Shown: piece by piece, positions 7,069-16,182 of the stretch
Layout: each line of letters begins with the position of its first letter
Position numbering within the stretch: position 1 is the first letter of the stretch
From: Desulfobacula sp.
Lineage (GTDB): Bacteria; Desulfobacterota; Desulfobacteria; Desulfobacterales; Desulfobacteraceae
Direction: 5' to 3'
DNA: 35,622 nt
Assembly (NCBI RefSeq): GCF_030145145.1
Contig: NZ_JAQYWD010000050.1
Span: forward strand, 1 to 35,622
Notes under the pieces: model-generated
What the model was told of the DNA's origin: nothing
The model's input: the letters and a program-made list of their open reading frames with translations, nothing else
Databases searched by the model: none
Translations under genes and position numbers: made by a program

Positions 7069-9210
7069 GTGATTCAAGATATCCGTAATACTCGAACCAT
7101 TATTCTGAATAATGGCAGTGCTGAAGTTAAGAAAGAGGAGATTCGCGACTATTTTCACGCGACATACAGCCTTGATGAACAGCTATATGAAACCCTCAAA
7201 GACGATGAGAGTTTTTTTGTCCGGGCTGAGCCGCTGCGGCAGCCATTGATTTTCTATCTAGGCCATACGGCGTCCTTTTATATCAATAAGCTGATCATTG
7301 CAAAACTCATTGATCAACGCATCAACCCCGGGTATGAATCTATGTTTTCAGTTGGCGTGGATGAAATGTCATGGGATGATCTGGATGAATCCCACTATGA
7401 CTGGCCGACAGTGGCCGAAGTCAAAGCTTATCGGGATAAAGTTCGCACCGTTGTGGATGACTTGATCACATTCATGCCACTGGTCATGCCCATTACCTGG
7501 GATCATCTGTTTTGGGCAATTATGATGGGCATCGAACATCAGCGGATTCACCTTGAGACCTCTTCGGTAATTATCCGGCAACTTCCCATCGAACAAGTCC
7601 GTATGCTCCCTTTATGGGAGATCTGTCCTGACACCGGTCCTGCCCCAAAAAACGAATTGCTGCCGGTAGCAGGCGGCCGGATAAACTTGGGAAAATCTAA
7701 GAATAACCCACTATACGGCTGGGATAATGAATTTGGCCAACACCAGTATGATGTTTGGGACTTTTCAGCTTCCAGATACCTGGTTTCCAATCATGAATTT
7801 TTAAACTTTGTGGAGGATAAGGGGTATTCCAAAAGTGAGTTCTGGACAGATGAGGGAAGGCGCTGGGTCGATTTTACGAAAGCCGAATACCCGCTGTTCT
7901 GGATCAAAAAAGGGAACACGTACCAGCTTCGGACCATGGTACAGATTATTGAAATGCCCTGGGACTGGCCTGTAGAAGTCAACTATCTGGAGGCCAAGGC
8001 GTTTTGTAACTGGCGTGGGGCAGAACTTGACCAGCCGATTCGGCTTCCCACGGAAGATGAGTGGTATCGGTTAAGGGATCTGCACAACATCCCGGATCAG
8101 CCATACTGGGGAAAGGCTCCGGGCAATATCAACCTGGAACACTGGGCCTCATCCTGCCCGGTTACACGGTTTAGCTTTGGCGATTTCTACGACATTATCG
8201 GAAATGTCTGGCAATGGACGGAAACCCCGATTACCGGATTTGCCGGATTTAAAGTACATCCGTTTTACGATGATTTTTCCACCCCTACTTTTGACACCCA
8301 ACACAACCTGATAAAAGGCGGTTCCTGGATTTCAACAGGGAATGAGGCCACCCGTGACTCGAGATATGCCTTCCGCCGCCATTTTTTCCAGCACGCAGGG
8401 TTCCGATATATACAATCCAAACAACCATTGGAGGATCAACAAGCCATGTACGAAAATGACAACGCCGTATCACAATATTGTCAAGCGCACTACGGAGAAG
8501 ACTATTATAATATTGAGAATTTCCCGTTGAAATGTGCGAAACTGGCGCTCGAATGTATGATAGATCGCCCTAAAATAAAAGCACTTGATCTGGGATGTGC
8601 TGTGGGCCGTTCGACGTTTGAACTTGCCAGGGAGTTCAATTCTGTTGACGGTCTTGATTTTTCGGCCCGATTTATTCGCGTCGCCTTCCAAATGAAGCAG
8701 AAAGGCAGTATCCATTTTGAATTACAAGAGGAGGGCGATATTGTATCATACCACGAGAAAGAACTTGAAGAATTCGGTCTGGAGCAGTTCAAGCATAAAG
8801 TGGAATTTTTTCAGGCTGACGCATCCAATCTTAAGCCTCAGTTCACGGGGTATGACCTTATCCTGGCTGCCAACCTGATCGATAGACTCTACGACCCGGT
8901 GAAATTCTTAACCACGATTCACTCCCGACTGAATACCAACGGAGTGCTGGTGCTGACGTCTCCTTATACCTGGCTGGAAGAATTTACAAAAAAAGAGAAC
9001 TGGGTGGGAGGAATTCGAAAGGATGGAGAGCCCTATACAACTCTGGAGGGATTAAAGGATATTCTCAATCGTCATTTCAAAATGCTCAATGCGCCTCGTG
9101 ATATCGAGTTTGTAATTCGTGAGACCCGGAGAAAATTTCAGCATACAATATCCCAGATGACCGTTTGGGAAAAAATAAATAAACAGGCGCCTGACACGCA
9201 TGCCGGTTAA
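7069..9210 (+). CDS. ovoA: OvoA: 5-histidylcysteine sulfoxide synthase / mercaptohistidine methyltransferase
   Basis: The protein has 713 aa in three parts. An N-terminal DinB-like iron domain has His66 in 'LGHTASF' and the HX3HXE motif His157/His161/Glu163. A formylglycine-enzyme-like domain spans about 200-450 ('PTEDEWYRLRD', 'GGSW', 'GFRYI'). The C-terminal class I SAM methyltransferase has motif I 'ALDLGCAVG' at 505-513. This is the complete OvoA architecture. OvoA joins cysteine to histidine C5 using O2 and iron, and methylates the imidazole after C-S cleavage, giving the thiol antioxidant ovothiol A. Start: GTG 7069 with AGAGGTG upstream; ATG 7067 is immediately out of frame. The PLP lyase OvoB needed for C-S cleavage is not in this window, so it must be elsewhere or replaced by another lyase. 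Confidence 0.95.
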   Translation: MIQDIRNTRTIILNNGSAEVKKEEIRDYFHATYSLDEQLYETLKDDESFFVRAEPLRQPLIFYLGHTASFYINKLIIAKLIDQRINPGYESMFSVGVDEMSWDDLDESHYDWPTVAEVKAYRDKVRTVVDDLITFMPLVMPITWDHLFWAIMMGIEHQRIHLETSSVIIRQLPIEQVRMLPLWEICPDTGPAPKNELLPVAGGRINLGKSKNNPLYGWDNEFGQHQYDVWDFSASRYLVSNHEFLNFVEDKGYSKSEFWTDEGRRWVDFTKAEYPLFWIKKGNTYQLRTMVQIIEMPWDWPVEVNYLEAKAFCNWRGAELDQPIRLPTEDEWYRLRDLHNIPDQPYWGKAPGNINLEHWASSCPVTRFSFGDFYDIIGNVWQWTETPITGFAGFKVHPFYDDFSTPTFDTQHNLIKGGSWISTGNEATRDSRYAFRRHFFQHAGFRYIQSKQPLEDQQAMYENDNAVSQYCQAHYGEDYYNIENFPLKCAKLALECMIDRPKIKALDLGCAVGRSTFELAREFNSVDGLDFSARFIRVAFQMKQKGSIHFELQEEGDIVSYHEKELEEFGLEQFKHKVEFFQADASNLKPQFTGYDLILAANLIDRLYDPVKFLTTIHSRLNTNGVLVLTSPYTWLEEFTKKENWVGGIRKDGEPYTTLEGLKDILNRHFKMLNAPRDIEFVIRETRRKFQHTISQMTVWEKINKQAPDTHAG

Positions 9211-9289
9211 AATTAAAAAACTGATCCTCTTGTCCCTCCCATTGATTCGACACAACTGAAATGATTGACAATTCTGATAGTGACCCATA

Positions 9290-10134
9290 ATGCCATCAAA
9301 CATTATGGAAACAATTATTTACACATTTATTATCTTTTTTTTGATATACAAAATGAATTATCGACTTACAATTGAAAACCTTGCCCTTCGACAGCAGTTG
9401 GCCATCATGAAACAATCTATTCATCGTCCTAAAATTCGAAAAAGAGATCGCCTGTTCTGGGTTATTCTTTCCCGATTGTAGCGAGAAGGAAAAATGTATT
9501 GATTGTTGTGCAGCCTGAAACCGTAATTAAATGGCATAGAAAGGGTTCTAAGCTGTATTGGACGTTCAAATCAAAAAAAATAAGACCAGGAAGACCTTCC
9601 ATTGATAAAAGAGTTCAAAAACTAATCAAAAAAATGATAACGGCAAATCCACTTTGGGGAGCTCCGATATTGCATGGTGAACTTATTAAGCTGGGCATTG
9701 AGATTTCTGAACGAACGGTATCAAATATGATTAAGAGATATAAAATTAAAAAGCCCCCTTCTCAGACTTGGCGAACCTTTCTGAAAAATCACACGCATAA
9801 TACCTATGCTGTATATTTTTTTCACTGTACCAACTGTTGATTTTAAAATTCTATATGTATTTATAGTGCTATGGCATGAACGGCGAAAAGTTATTCACTT
9901 CAATAAGTGTTCCAGGGCCGCATAAAGAATATGGGAATAGAACAAGTAAAGACAGCGCCTCACAGCCCCTGGCAAAATCCATATTGTGAAAGAGTTATCG
10001 GTAGCATCCGGCGTGATTGCCTGAACCATATAATGGTGCTTATCGAGAAATATTTGAAAAGTATTTTGTCAGATTATTTCGAATATTACCACCATGACAG
10101 GACGCATCTTGCGTCTTTCAAAAGATACCCCTAA
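9290..10134 (+). pseudogene. Degraded integrase-core transposase (IS copy 3, related type)
   Basis: Three pieces of one transposase remain: 9290-9481 (N-terminus, ending at a TAG), 9499-9840 ('RPGRPSIDKR', 'NPLWGAPILHGEL', 'PPSQTWRTF', then a frameshift in 'DFF') and 9907-10134 ('NMGIEQVKTAPHSPWQNPY', catalytic Glu in 'CERVIGS', ending 'DRTHL'). The middle Asp motif region is deleted. It belongs to the same broad family as copies 1 and 2 but is a different subtype, with no matching TGTGGTT ends found. It preserves the stretch that copy 1 lost. It starts 80 bases after ovoA and is dead. Confidence 0.85.
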
Positions 10135-10220
10135 AGTTCAAAAATGCCAACATTATAAGCAATTTTATTATTTATGTTTGCAAAAACCAACTTTTTGATG
10201 CCATATTATTCTTGTTTTTT

Positions 10221-10254
10221 TTAGCATGTTTTGATATCTGTTGGTAAATGCTAA
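10221..10254. promoter_or_regulatory. Inverted repeat upstream of hipBA
   Basis: TTAGCA at 10221-10226 and TGCTAA at 10249-10254, separated by 22 bases that include the palindrome GATATC. Two-turn spacing of arms is usual for HipB-type dimers on their operator. The arms differ from the E. coli HipB site, so this is only a candidate. Confidence 0.35.
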
Positions 10255-10277
10255 CAAAAAGTGAGTGGATTAGAATA

Positions 10278-10631
10278 ATGATGGAAAAAACCAACACAGA
10301 TTGGGTCGCAATGTCAGATAAAGCAATAATAGGCACCATCGGGGCCTATATTAGACATCAGCGACTGGAGCAGAACAAAACACAGGCTCAAGTCGCAGAA
10401 GATGCTGGAATAAACCGCTGGACCTTGAGTCAGATAGAAAATGGTGAGTCTATAACACTTGCTACCCTCATTCAAATATTGAGGGCGCTTGATCTGATCC
10501 ATTTGTTGAACATATTCACCATCGAGGAAACAATCAGTCCTATAGAATACGCCAAATTGAAAGAAAAAAAAAAGAAGAGAGCAAGGCCTAAACCTAAAAC
10601 AAATGATTCAAATGGAGATTTGGGGTGGTAG
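10278..10631 (+). CDS. hipB: HipB-type antitoxin (XRE helix-turn-helix)
   Basis: About 117 aa. The HTH runs through 'IGAYIRHQRLEQNKTQAQVA' and on to 'INRWTLSQIENGES'. The tail 'ISPIEYAKLKEKKKKRARP' is the basic C-terminus typical of this HipB subgroup. It should bind and neutralise the HipA kinase encoded next and repress the operon. I prefer ATG 10278 (GAGTGG upstream) over the in-frame ATG 10248, which has no ribosome binding site and lies inside an inverted repeat, TTAGCA (10221) and TGCTAA (10249-10254), that could be the operator. The stop overlaps the hipA start by 7 bases. The second locus at 22742 has the same organisation. Confidence 0.85.
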   Translation: MMEKTNTDWVAMSDKAIIGTIGAYIRHQRLEQNKTQAQVAEDAGINRWTLSQIENGESITLATLIQILRALDLIHLLNIFTIEETISPIEYAKLKEKKKKRARPKPKTNDSNGDLGW

Positions 10632-11941
10632 ATTATGCATATGTACATATCTGGGGTACGTTTGCAGGTGTTGTCAGGTGGGATGCTGCACGGCAATTAG
10701 CAAGTTTCCAGTTTGATAAAAGTTTTATAGAGAAAAACTGGGATATTTCTCCGATAAAAATGCCTGTCAGCAATGGCAGCAGGGTATACAGCTTTCCGGA
10801 TCTGCTCCCATCAAAAGATATGACGGAGGATACATTTAAGGGTTTACCTGGCTTACTTGCAGACTCTCTGCCTGATAAATATGGCAATCTGCTGATTGAA
10901 GCATGGCTGGCCCAAAATGGCCGTCCATCCAACAGCATGAATCCGGTTGAAAAACTATGTTTTATCGGCACCAGAGGGATGGGTGCCCTGGAGTTTGAAC
11001 CTGCCCAGTTGAAAGCAGGCAAAAACACATTTTCTGTTGAAATAGCAAGCCTTGTTGAAGTTGCTAAAAAAATACTCTCGGAAAGAGAGAATTTTGAAAT
11101 AAATGTCAGTGCCGATGATGAACACGCTATGAAAGAACTCTTAAAAATCGGAACCTCTGCAGGTGGGGCAAGACCCAAGGCCGTTATAGCTTACAATAAA
11201 AAAACAAAAGAAGTTAGATCCGGTCAGGCTAAAGCACCCAAGGGATTTGAACATTGGCTTGTAAAGCTTGACGGTGTAAGTGGTGCACAATTCGGAGACA
11301 GTTATGGCTGGGGACGTGTTGAATACGCATATTATCTAATGGCAAAGGAATGTGCCATTGAAATGACAGAATGCGAATTATTAGAAGAAGACAACCGAGC
11401 CCACTTTATGACGAAGCGATTTGATCGGCAGGGAAACAACATCAGGCACCATATCCAGACCCTCTGTGCAATACAGCATTATGACTACAATAATATTTAT
11501 GGATACAGTTATGAGCAGGTATTTCAAACCATGCGTTTATTGCGTCTGAAATATCCAGAAGCAGAACAGATGTTCCGCAGAATGGTATTTAATGTTCTGG
11601 CAACTAATTGTGATGACCATACTAAAAATTTTTCGTTTCAGTTGAAACAGGGTGGTGAATGGAGACTTTCGCCAGCATACGATGTCTGTTATTCGTATGA
11701 TTCTAAAAATGTGTGGGTAAACCAGCAGACGCTAAGCATAAATGGAAAACATAGGAATATAGGAAAAGAAGATTTAATGACGGTTGCCAAAGCAAACAAC
11801 ATAAAAAAAGGTAAAAAAATAATTAAGGAAATTAATACGGTGGTCAAGAACTGGAAGGATTTTGCAAACCAGACAAAAGTAAGAAAAGAATTGCTGCAGA
11901 CCATTCAAGACAATTTGCACACTTTGAAGGGCACACTCTGA
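10625..11941 (+). CDS. hipA: HipA-family serine/threonine kinase toxin
   Basis: The protein has 438 aa, full length for HipA. It contains the N-terminal 'FKGLPGLLADSLPD' region, the Gly-rich loop 'GTSAGGARPK' near 175 (which holds the autophosphorylated Ser in characterised HipA), 'WLVKLDG' near 212, catalytic 'NCDDHTKNF' near 327, and the metal-binding 'SPAYD' near 350. All kinase residues are present, so the toxin should be active. E. coli HipA phosphorylates glutamyl-tRNA synthetase and blocks translation; the target here is unknown. The start is GTG 10625, overlapping the end of hipB, which indicates translational coupling. It is an intact type II toxin-antitoxin pair. Confidence 0.93.
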   Translation: MVDYAYVHIWGTFAGVVRWDAARQLASFQFDKSFIEKNWDISPIKMPVSNGSRVYSFPDLLPSKDMTEDTFKGLPGLLADSLPDKYGNLLIEAWLAQNGRPSNSMNPVEKLCFIGTRGMGALEFEPAQLKAGKNTFSVEIASLVEVAKKILSERENFEINVSADDEHAMKELLKIGTSAGGARPKAVIAYNKKTKEVRSGQAKAPKGFEHWLVKLDGVSGAQFGDSYGWGRVEYAYYLMAKECAIEMTECELLEEDNRAHFMTKRFDRQGNNIRHHIQTLCAIQHYDYNNIYGYSYEQVFQTMRLLRLKYPEAEQMFRRMVFNVLATNCDDHTKNFSFQLKQGGEWRLSPAYDVCYSYDSKNVWVNQQTLSINGKHRNIGKEDLMTVAKANNIKKGKKIIKEINTVVKNWKDFANQTKVRKELLQTIQDNLHTLKGTL

Positions 11942-12192
11942 AACAATCCAAATGAAGCGGATTTCACCGATTATTTGGGGTGTTAATTTGAATGGTTGAA
12001 TGTCTATTTTTTTGTTGACTGTTAAAAGTAGATCGATTATAGTGAGTCACATTTTTTTAATCAATCCTACAACTAATGAATATTTCACGAAATTGATTCA
12101 CTTTTCATTCCTTATGTTCTCGCCTGTTTTAAAAATCCGAACGTTTCCGGCTAAGGTTAATCATTACTATATTTAAAAAAAAGGAAATCGAA

Positions 12193-12873
12193 ATGAATTC
12201 GGAAACAATTTCTCCGGAAAACCAGGTGATGCAGTATATTCTCGGCAAATGGATCAGCAAAACCCTTCCGTCGTAAACGAGCAGCGCTGGATCGGATTTG
12301 ATTTGATTGTGGCCTTAAACGAAACGTTTTTCCTGCCGCTGCTGTTTTTTGTCTCCGGCATATTTGTTTGGCAGAGTCTGGCAAGAAAAGGGGCCTGGAA
12401 ATATTTTGGAAATCGCCTGAAAAGGCTCGGCCTTACCTTTGTCATCGGTGTTTTTTTCCTGATTCCCCTGGCATACTATCCGGCGCAGCTAGAAGAGGGG
12501 CTGATTACCCTAGTGGACTCCAGTTATGGAGCATTCTGGCTCGGAATGGTCCGTTCCGGCTTCCAGACCGCCGGCCCCTTTTGGTTCTTGTGGCTGCTGC
12601 TGGGCTATGGTTTCCGGAATGACTGGATTCTTTCTCCGGTTTGCCAAGCGACGCGTACGTATTTTCGACAGTCTGAGTGAAAACTCATACGGTATCTATA
12701 TTGTTCACTACGGTTTTGTTACGTGGCTTCAGTACGTGTTGCTGGGAAGCAATCTTGCTCCCCAGATGAAGGGAATAGTGGTGTTCGCAGGCACATTGAT
12801 TCTCAGTTGGGTTTTGGTTGCCTTTATATTTAGCTTTATATTTAGTAGTATATTTAGGGACCATTATATTTAG
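12193..12873 (+). pseudogene. Membrane acyltransferase (acyltransferase 3 family), broken
   Basis: A start with AAGGAAA upstream (ATG 12193) opens a 27-codon frame. The next frame (12249-12680) gives 'QRWIGFDLIVALNETFFLPL' and 'LFFVSGIFVWQSLARKGAW', core segments of acyltransferase-3 proteins. A third frame ends with 'RFAKRRVRIFDSLSENSYGI', the family's C-terminal 'SYGIYIVHY' motif and two more membrane helices. The amino-terminal His motif and several helices are missing, and at least two frameshifts are needed. The end runs into the TATATTTAG repeats, which encode 'FIFSFIFSSIF'. Not functional. Confidence 0.75.
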
Positions 12874-12908
12874 GTCGGTATATTTAGGGTTATATTTAGG
12901 GTCGGACC
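12825..12908. repeat. Six spaced TATATTTAG repeats ending in GGTCGGACC
   Basis: TATATTTAG occurs at 12825, 12837, 12849, 12865, 12879 and 12891, with steps of 12-16 bases. Partial GGGACC/GGTCGG words lie between copies and a final GGGTCGGACC closes the array. The same closing word ends the array at 16121-16182. The pattern resembles the ends of REP elements moved by IS200-like (RAYT) transposases, but no such transposase is in the window. Confidence 0.7.
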
Positions 12909-12970
12909 AAGCAAAAAAACATAACCCACTGTTAATATGTATAAAAAAATTTAGAAACCACAAAAAATAG

Positions 12971-13014
12971 CTCTTAGCGGGTCCATTTTCATGCCAAAAT
13001 GGACCTTCTAAGAG
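12971..13014. repeat. Long palindrome (17-base stem)
   Basis: CTCTTAG, CG, GGTCCATTTT, loop CATGCC, AAAATGGACC, TT, CTAAGAG: a 7+10 base-pair stem with one CG/TT internal mismatch. No T run follows, so it is not an ordinary terminator. It lies between a dead acyltransferase and an attC-like site. It may be a REP/MITE unit or a remnant of joined IS ends. Confidence 0.6.
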
Positions 13015-13036
13015 ATTATATCAACTATTTCATAGA

Positions 13037-13088
13037 ATCTAACAATCAAAATGCACAGGTTGCGAGCCGGTGATTTTGGTGTTCACGG
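13037..13088 (+). other. Possible attC-like site followed by a GC-rich hairpin
   Basis: ATCTAAC (13037-13043) matches the attC core RYYYAAC. ATCAAAAT (13044 onward) can pair with ATTTTGGT about 20 bases later, followed by GTTCACG. Directly behind is a strong hairpin GGCGGC/GCCGCC and the words GAATCGCG and TGCTGACT, which recur at 16344-16390. The GTT box is not consensus, so this is a weak candidate. Confidence 0.35.
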
Positions 13089-13194
13089 CGGCGCAGCCGC
13101 CGCCATGAATCGCGATGCTGACTTCGTCCAGCTCCTTGCCACAAAGAAGCATAACCAAAGAACAAAATATATTTCCGATGTTTTAAACTTCCCT

Positions 13195-13545
13195 TTACGC
13201 TTTTTTAACAACAGAACATTTAAGGTACATGGCGCCGAAGCCTGAAATCTTACAAGAAATATCATGGCCATTTACAGGGTCATCAAGGAGTTTGATGTTT
13301 TTGACCCTTGTACCCAATTTCATTGTATCCTTCCCGGCCTTAAGATCTTTGATGGTGGTGACAGTATCTCCATCCTGCAAAGGATTGCCATTGGCATCAA
13401 GGAATCGTGGCTCATCTTCCGAGGGGGTATCAGAAGTCTGATCAGGTACCCACTCATGAGCACATTCAGGGCATATCCACAGGAGTCCATCGGGATAGGC
13501 ATAGGGTGAATTACATTTGGGACACATATTTTCTTCAACTGACAT
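13195..13545 (-). CDS. yjdM: YjdM/PhnA-family zinc-ribbon protein
   Basis: The protein has 116 aa, typical for this family. The N-terminal zinc ribbon is 'CPKC' at residues 8-11 and 'CPEC' near 30. The PhnA domain follows ('FLDANGNPLQDGDTVTTIKD', 'LGTRVKNIKL', 'HDISCKISGFGAMYLKCSVV', ending in lysines). The family was first linked to alkylphosphonate use, but its biochemical role is not settled. It is a single gene; AGGA sits upstream of the ATG on the minus strand. It is intact and unlike its decayed neighbours. It lies opposite to the surrounding genes, and its 3' end faces the GC-rich repeat at about 13080-13125. Confidence 0.92.
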   Translation of the reverse strand: MSVEENMCPKCNSPYAYPDGLLWICPECAHEWVPDQTSDTPSEDEPRFLDANGNPLQDGDTVTTIKDLKAGKDTMKLGTRVKNIKLLDDPVNGHDISCKISGFGAMYLKCSVVKKA

Positions 13546-13911
13546 AGTAAAATTCCTGGTTGATTGTATAAACTGGTTTAAATTTTTTTTTCATGCAGTG
13601 AAACACTTATCACAATGAAAGACAAATAAAAACTTCATCAGAAAAAGAGGACAAATTTATTTTTGAAATTTCCCAACGAACAAGGATAGATAATGTGATG
13701 AACGAACCATGATCTCATCAAATCAAATGAACCGGTTATTTGAAACGATATAATCTTTGCGTATAAAAAAAAAGCATGCTCACTAAAGGACCTGTCAGAC
13801 CAAACAAGAACAGCTATTATCAGGCATTTAACTCTCAAAAAAGGTCGTTTTTCATGCTTAAACATACCTTTTTGACCCCCAAAACAGCATTTTAACGAAA
13901 ATAAACCGGAT
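13546..13911. other. Gene-free stretch
   Basis: AT-rich, with no frame that looks coding. Near its end is a 27-base word (13869-13895, containing CCAAAACAGCA) that recurs with four changes at 16250-16276. No terminator or promoter could be singled out. Confidence 0.5.
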
Positions 13912-15122
13912 ATGTCATACATGTTGGGAAGGTTAAGTAGTAGTGTCGGCCAGTACATGAATATAATTATTAGTATTGCAGGTCAACGCGGAGTTGGAAA
14001 GACTACGGCAATGATTCAATATATCTATTCTTTTATCCAGGAAGATATTTTAAGCAAGCAAGCCTTGTATGTTCCGGTTGATCATTTTATGGTTGTCGGT
14101 CATTCTCTTTATGAATTGCAGAGGAGTTTGTTAATTATGGCGGACAGATTTTATGTCTTGATGAAATTCACAAATATCCGAACTGGTCAAGAGAGCTAAA
14201 AAGTATTCATGATTCTTTCCCGAATATCAAACTTATCGTATCCGGTAGTTCTGCGTTGGAAATTCACAAAGGAAGCCATGATTTAAGTCGACGATCGGTC
14301 GTTTATAAAATGACGGGTCTTTCTTTAAGGGAATTCATTGAATTGAAATATCATATTGAGTTACCGGTCATTGATATTGAATCTATTCTGACGGATCATG
14401 AAAAACATTCCCTTGAGATCACCCAAAAATTAGATTCAGAGCATTTAAAAATATTACCCATATTTCAAGAGTATCTTCGACATGGATATTTTCCTTATTT
14501 CCTGGAGCATCCGGATGAAGGAACTTATTTAAGAACTCTGGAGCAGGGTTTGCACACGACAATAGAAAGTGATCTACTTTCAATATATCCTAAATTGGCG
14601 GGTGTCAGTATTAAAAAGTTAAAAATGCTGCTTTCAACAATCGCAAGATCGGCTCCTTTTACACCAGATATGAAACGATTAAAACAAATAATTGAGGTCG
14701 GAGATGAACCAAAATTCTGCGCTATTTATGCCCAATTTATTTCATCTGCGGTCCTAAGTTATTTAGAAGATGGTAAAGTTATAACTTGTTTGTCAAAAAA
14801 AAATAAAAGTATTAAAGGTTTGGAAAAGCCTGAAAAAATTTATTTAAATAATCCAAACCAGTCGCTTGCAATATGTGACAAAGAAAAACTCAATTCAGGC
14901 ACTATAAGGCAAATATTTTTCATTTGTATGCACCAGGAAGAGCACATGATTTCAATTCCTCCAAAGGGTGATTTTTTAGTGGATGACAAACATCTTTTTG
15001 AGATAGGTGGTAATGGCAAAACTTTTAAACAGATCAAGGATATTCCTGATTCATACCTGGCTTTGGATAATATCGAACATGGTATAAGCGCCAAAATCCC
15101 ATTATGGATATTCGGGTTTTGA
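13912..15122 (+). pseudogene. AAA ATPase with DUF4143 C-terminus, one frameshift
   Basis: The N-terminal frame (13912-14199) has the Walker A loop 'GQRGVGKTT'. Near 14125-14140 the coding frame jumps: the other frame reads 'NYGGQILCLDEIHKYPNW', which contains Walker B ('LCLDE'), then sensor-like 'KLIVSGSSALEIHKG'. It runs to the stop at 15122 through the DUF4143 region ('YFLEHPDEGTYL', 'IYLNNPNQSLAI', 'EIGGNGKTFKQI'). Total length about 400 aa is normal for the family. Only one shift separates the two halves and everything else is conserved, so this is either a recent mutation or a sequence error. Function in the family is unknown; a defence or mobile-element role is often suggested. Confidence 0.85.
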
Positions 15123-15442
15123 TATTAAGCTACAAAATTCCAATCGGGCAGCCCCCCATAACAACCTGTATGCAGGTCCGCACAGGGCGTTTAATCAAAA
15201 GTACCGGACTGTAACCGGATAAGTAGCTTGAAGAATGATTTTTCCATCACGCGCCAGCACAATAGTCATCCATTCGGATTCACTATAACCTTAAAATGCT
15301 GTTAGTTAATGTATTTGGTGGAGTTGCTATCTATACGAAATCTGGCGCTGGGAAAAACCATACATTGATCTATTCTTGACCCTGTGCATACTTTTCTGGT
15401 AAACAGTCATTTTATTAATAATATGAACACTGGGGAGACACC
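15123..15442. other. Gene-free stretch
   Basis: No credible gene. It contains CCATAACAACCTG at about 15158, which could be an attC 5' box, but no matching 3' half was found. GGGGAG at 15431-15436 is the ribosome binding site of the next gene. Confidence 0.4.
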
Positions 15443-16099
15443 ATGTCATCAGATGACTCTGGAAAAATTCTTGAGACACTTAGCAATATGATACAAAAGC
15501 TGGAGGAGGCAGACAACCCGATGTCAGCTCTGGAATATAAAATCATGTCCAATGATCTGTCAGAAATTCTCAATTATATCTCCTCCGGCAACACATCGCC
15601 TTCTATTCAGACTGCACCGGCTATTGAAAAACAGCAGACCATATCCCAGGCTGAGATTATAAACGTCCAGAATTTACTCAATGAACACAAAGATTTTGTA
15701 GAGAACAATTTTGAAAAAGCGGACCAATACATTAAAGGAATACAGCTTGCCGGTTACATAGCTTTTTTTGCTGTATTGGGGTTAGTTCGTGAATACATTG
15801 ATCCTTATTGGGGAGTTTTTTCAATTGTTCTCATGGTCATCTCTGTCATCTTCTTTGTCGGCTGGGAAATTTACAGGTCAACGCTTCTTGTCTTAGCGTT
15901 GAAACGACATGACAACATAAACAAATCAGGCCTGGAACAATTTATTTTAAAACGATCACCACCGTTTGTTGAAAGCCGACTGACTGTTTCAGCGCTTGTA
16001 AAAAACAGGGTAAATGTATGGCTTTTATGTGTTTTAAGTGCATGCCTGTCCCTGGGAATTCTACTGATACAATTAGCCGGCAGATTAATTACTTTTTAA
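15443..16099 (+). CDS. Membrane protein of unknown function with coiled N-terminal part
   Basis: The protein has 218 aa, with GGGGAG seven bases before the ATG. Residues 1-100 are soluble, acidic and helical (for example 'LETLSNMIQKLEEADN' and 'NVQNLLNEHKDFVENNFEKA'). Two hydrophobic segments follow at about 103-145 ('AGYIAFFAVLGLVREY' and 'WGVFSIVLMVISVIFFVGW'), then a basic loop 'LALKRHDNINKSG' and a last helix near 192-215. I do not recognise the family. It stands alone between a broken ATPase and a repeat array and may be a cassette-type gene. It appears intact. Confidence 0.7.
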   Translation: MSSDDSGKILETLSNMIQKLEEADNPMSALEYKIMSNDLSEILNYISSGNTSPSIQTAPAIEKQQTISQAEIINVQNLLNEHKDFVENNFEKADQYIKGIQLAGYIAFFAVLGLVREYIDPYWGVFSIVLMVISVIFFVGWEIYRSTLLVLALKRHDNINKSGLEQFILKRSPPFVESRLTVSALVKNRVNVWLLCVLSACLSLGILLIQLAGRLITF

Positions 16100-16120
16100 T
16101 AGAACAACATGAAAATGAAG

Positions 16121-16182
16121 TTATAAGGGGTTGAAGTTATAAGTTTATAAGGGGCTTTTATAAGTTTATAAGGGGTCGGACC
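16121..16182. repeat. Five TTATAAG repeats ending in GGTCGGACC
   Basis: TTATAAG(GGG) at 16121, 16137, 16145, 16158 and 16166, closed by GGGGTCGGACC (16172-16182). It has the same architecture and the same closing word as the array at 12825-12908, but a different repeated word. Confidence 0.7.

Noticed and set aside
9840-9906. Programmed frameshift in transposase copy 3
   Set aside because: There are several stops plus a deletion of the central catalytic region, so decay explains it, not recoding.
12825-12908. CRISPR array
   Set aside because: Repeats are 9 bases with 3-7 base gaps, far too short for CRISPR, and no cas genes are present.
13638-13958. Minus-strand 106-aa frame as a gene
   Set aside because: Low-complexity composition, no ribosome binding site, and overlaps the start of the ATPase gene on the other strand.
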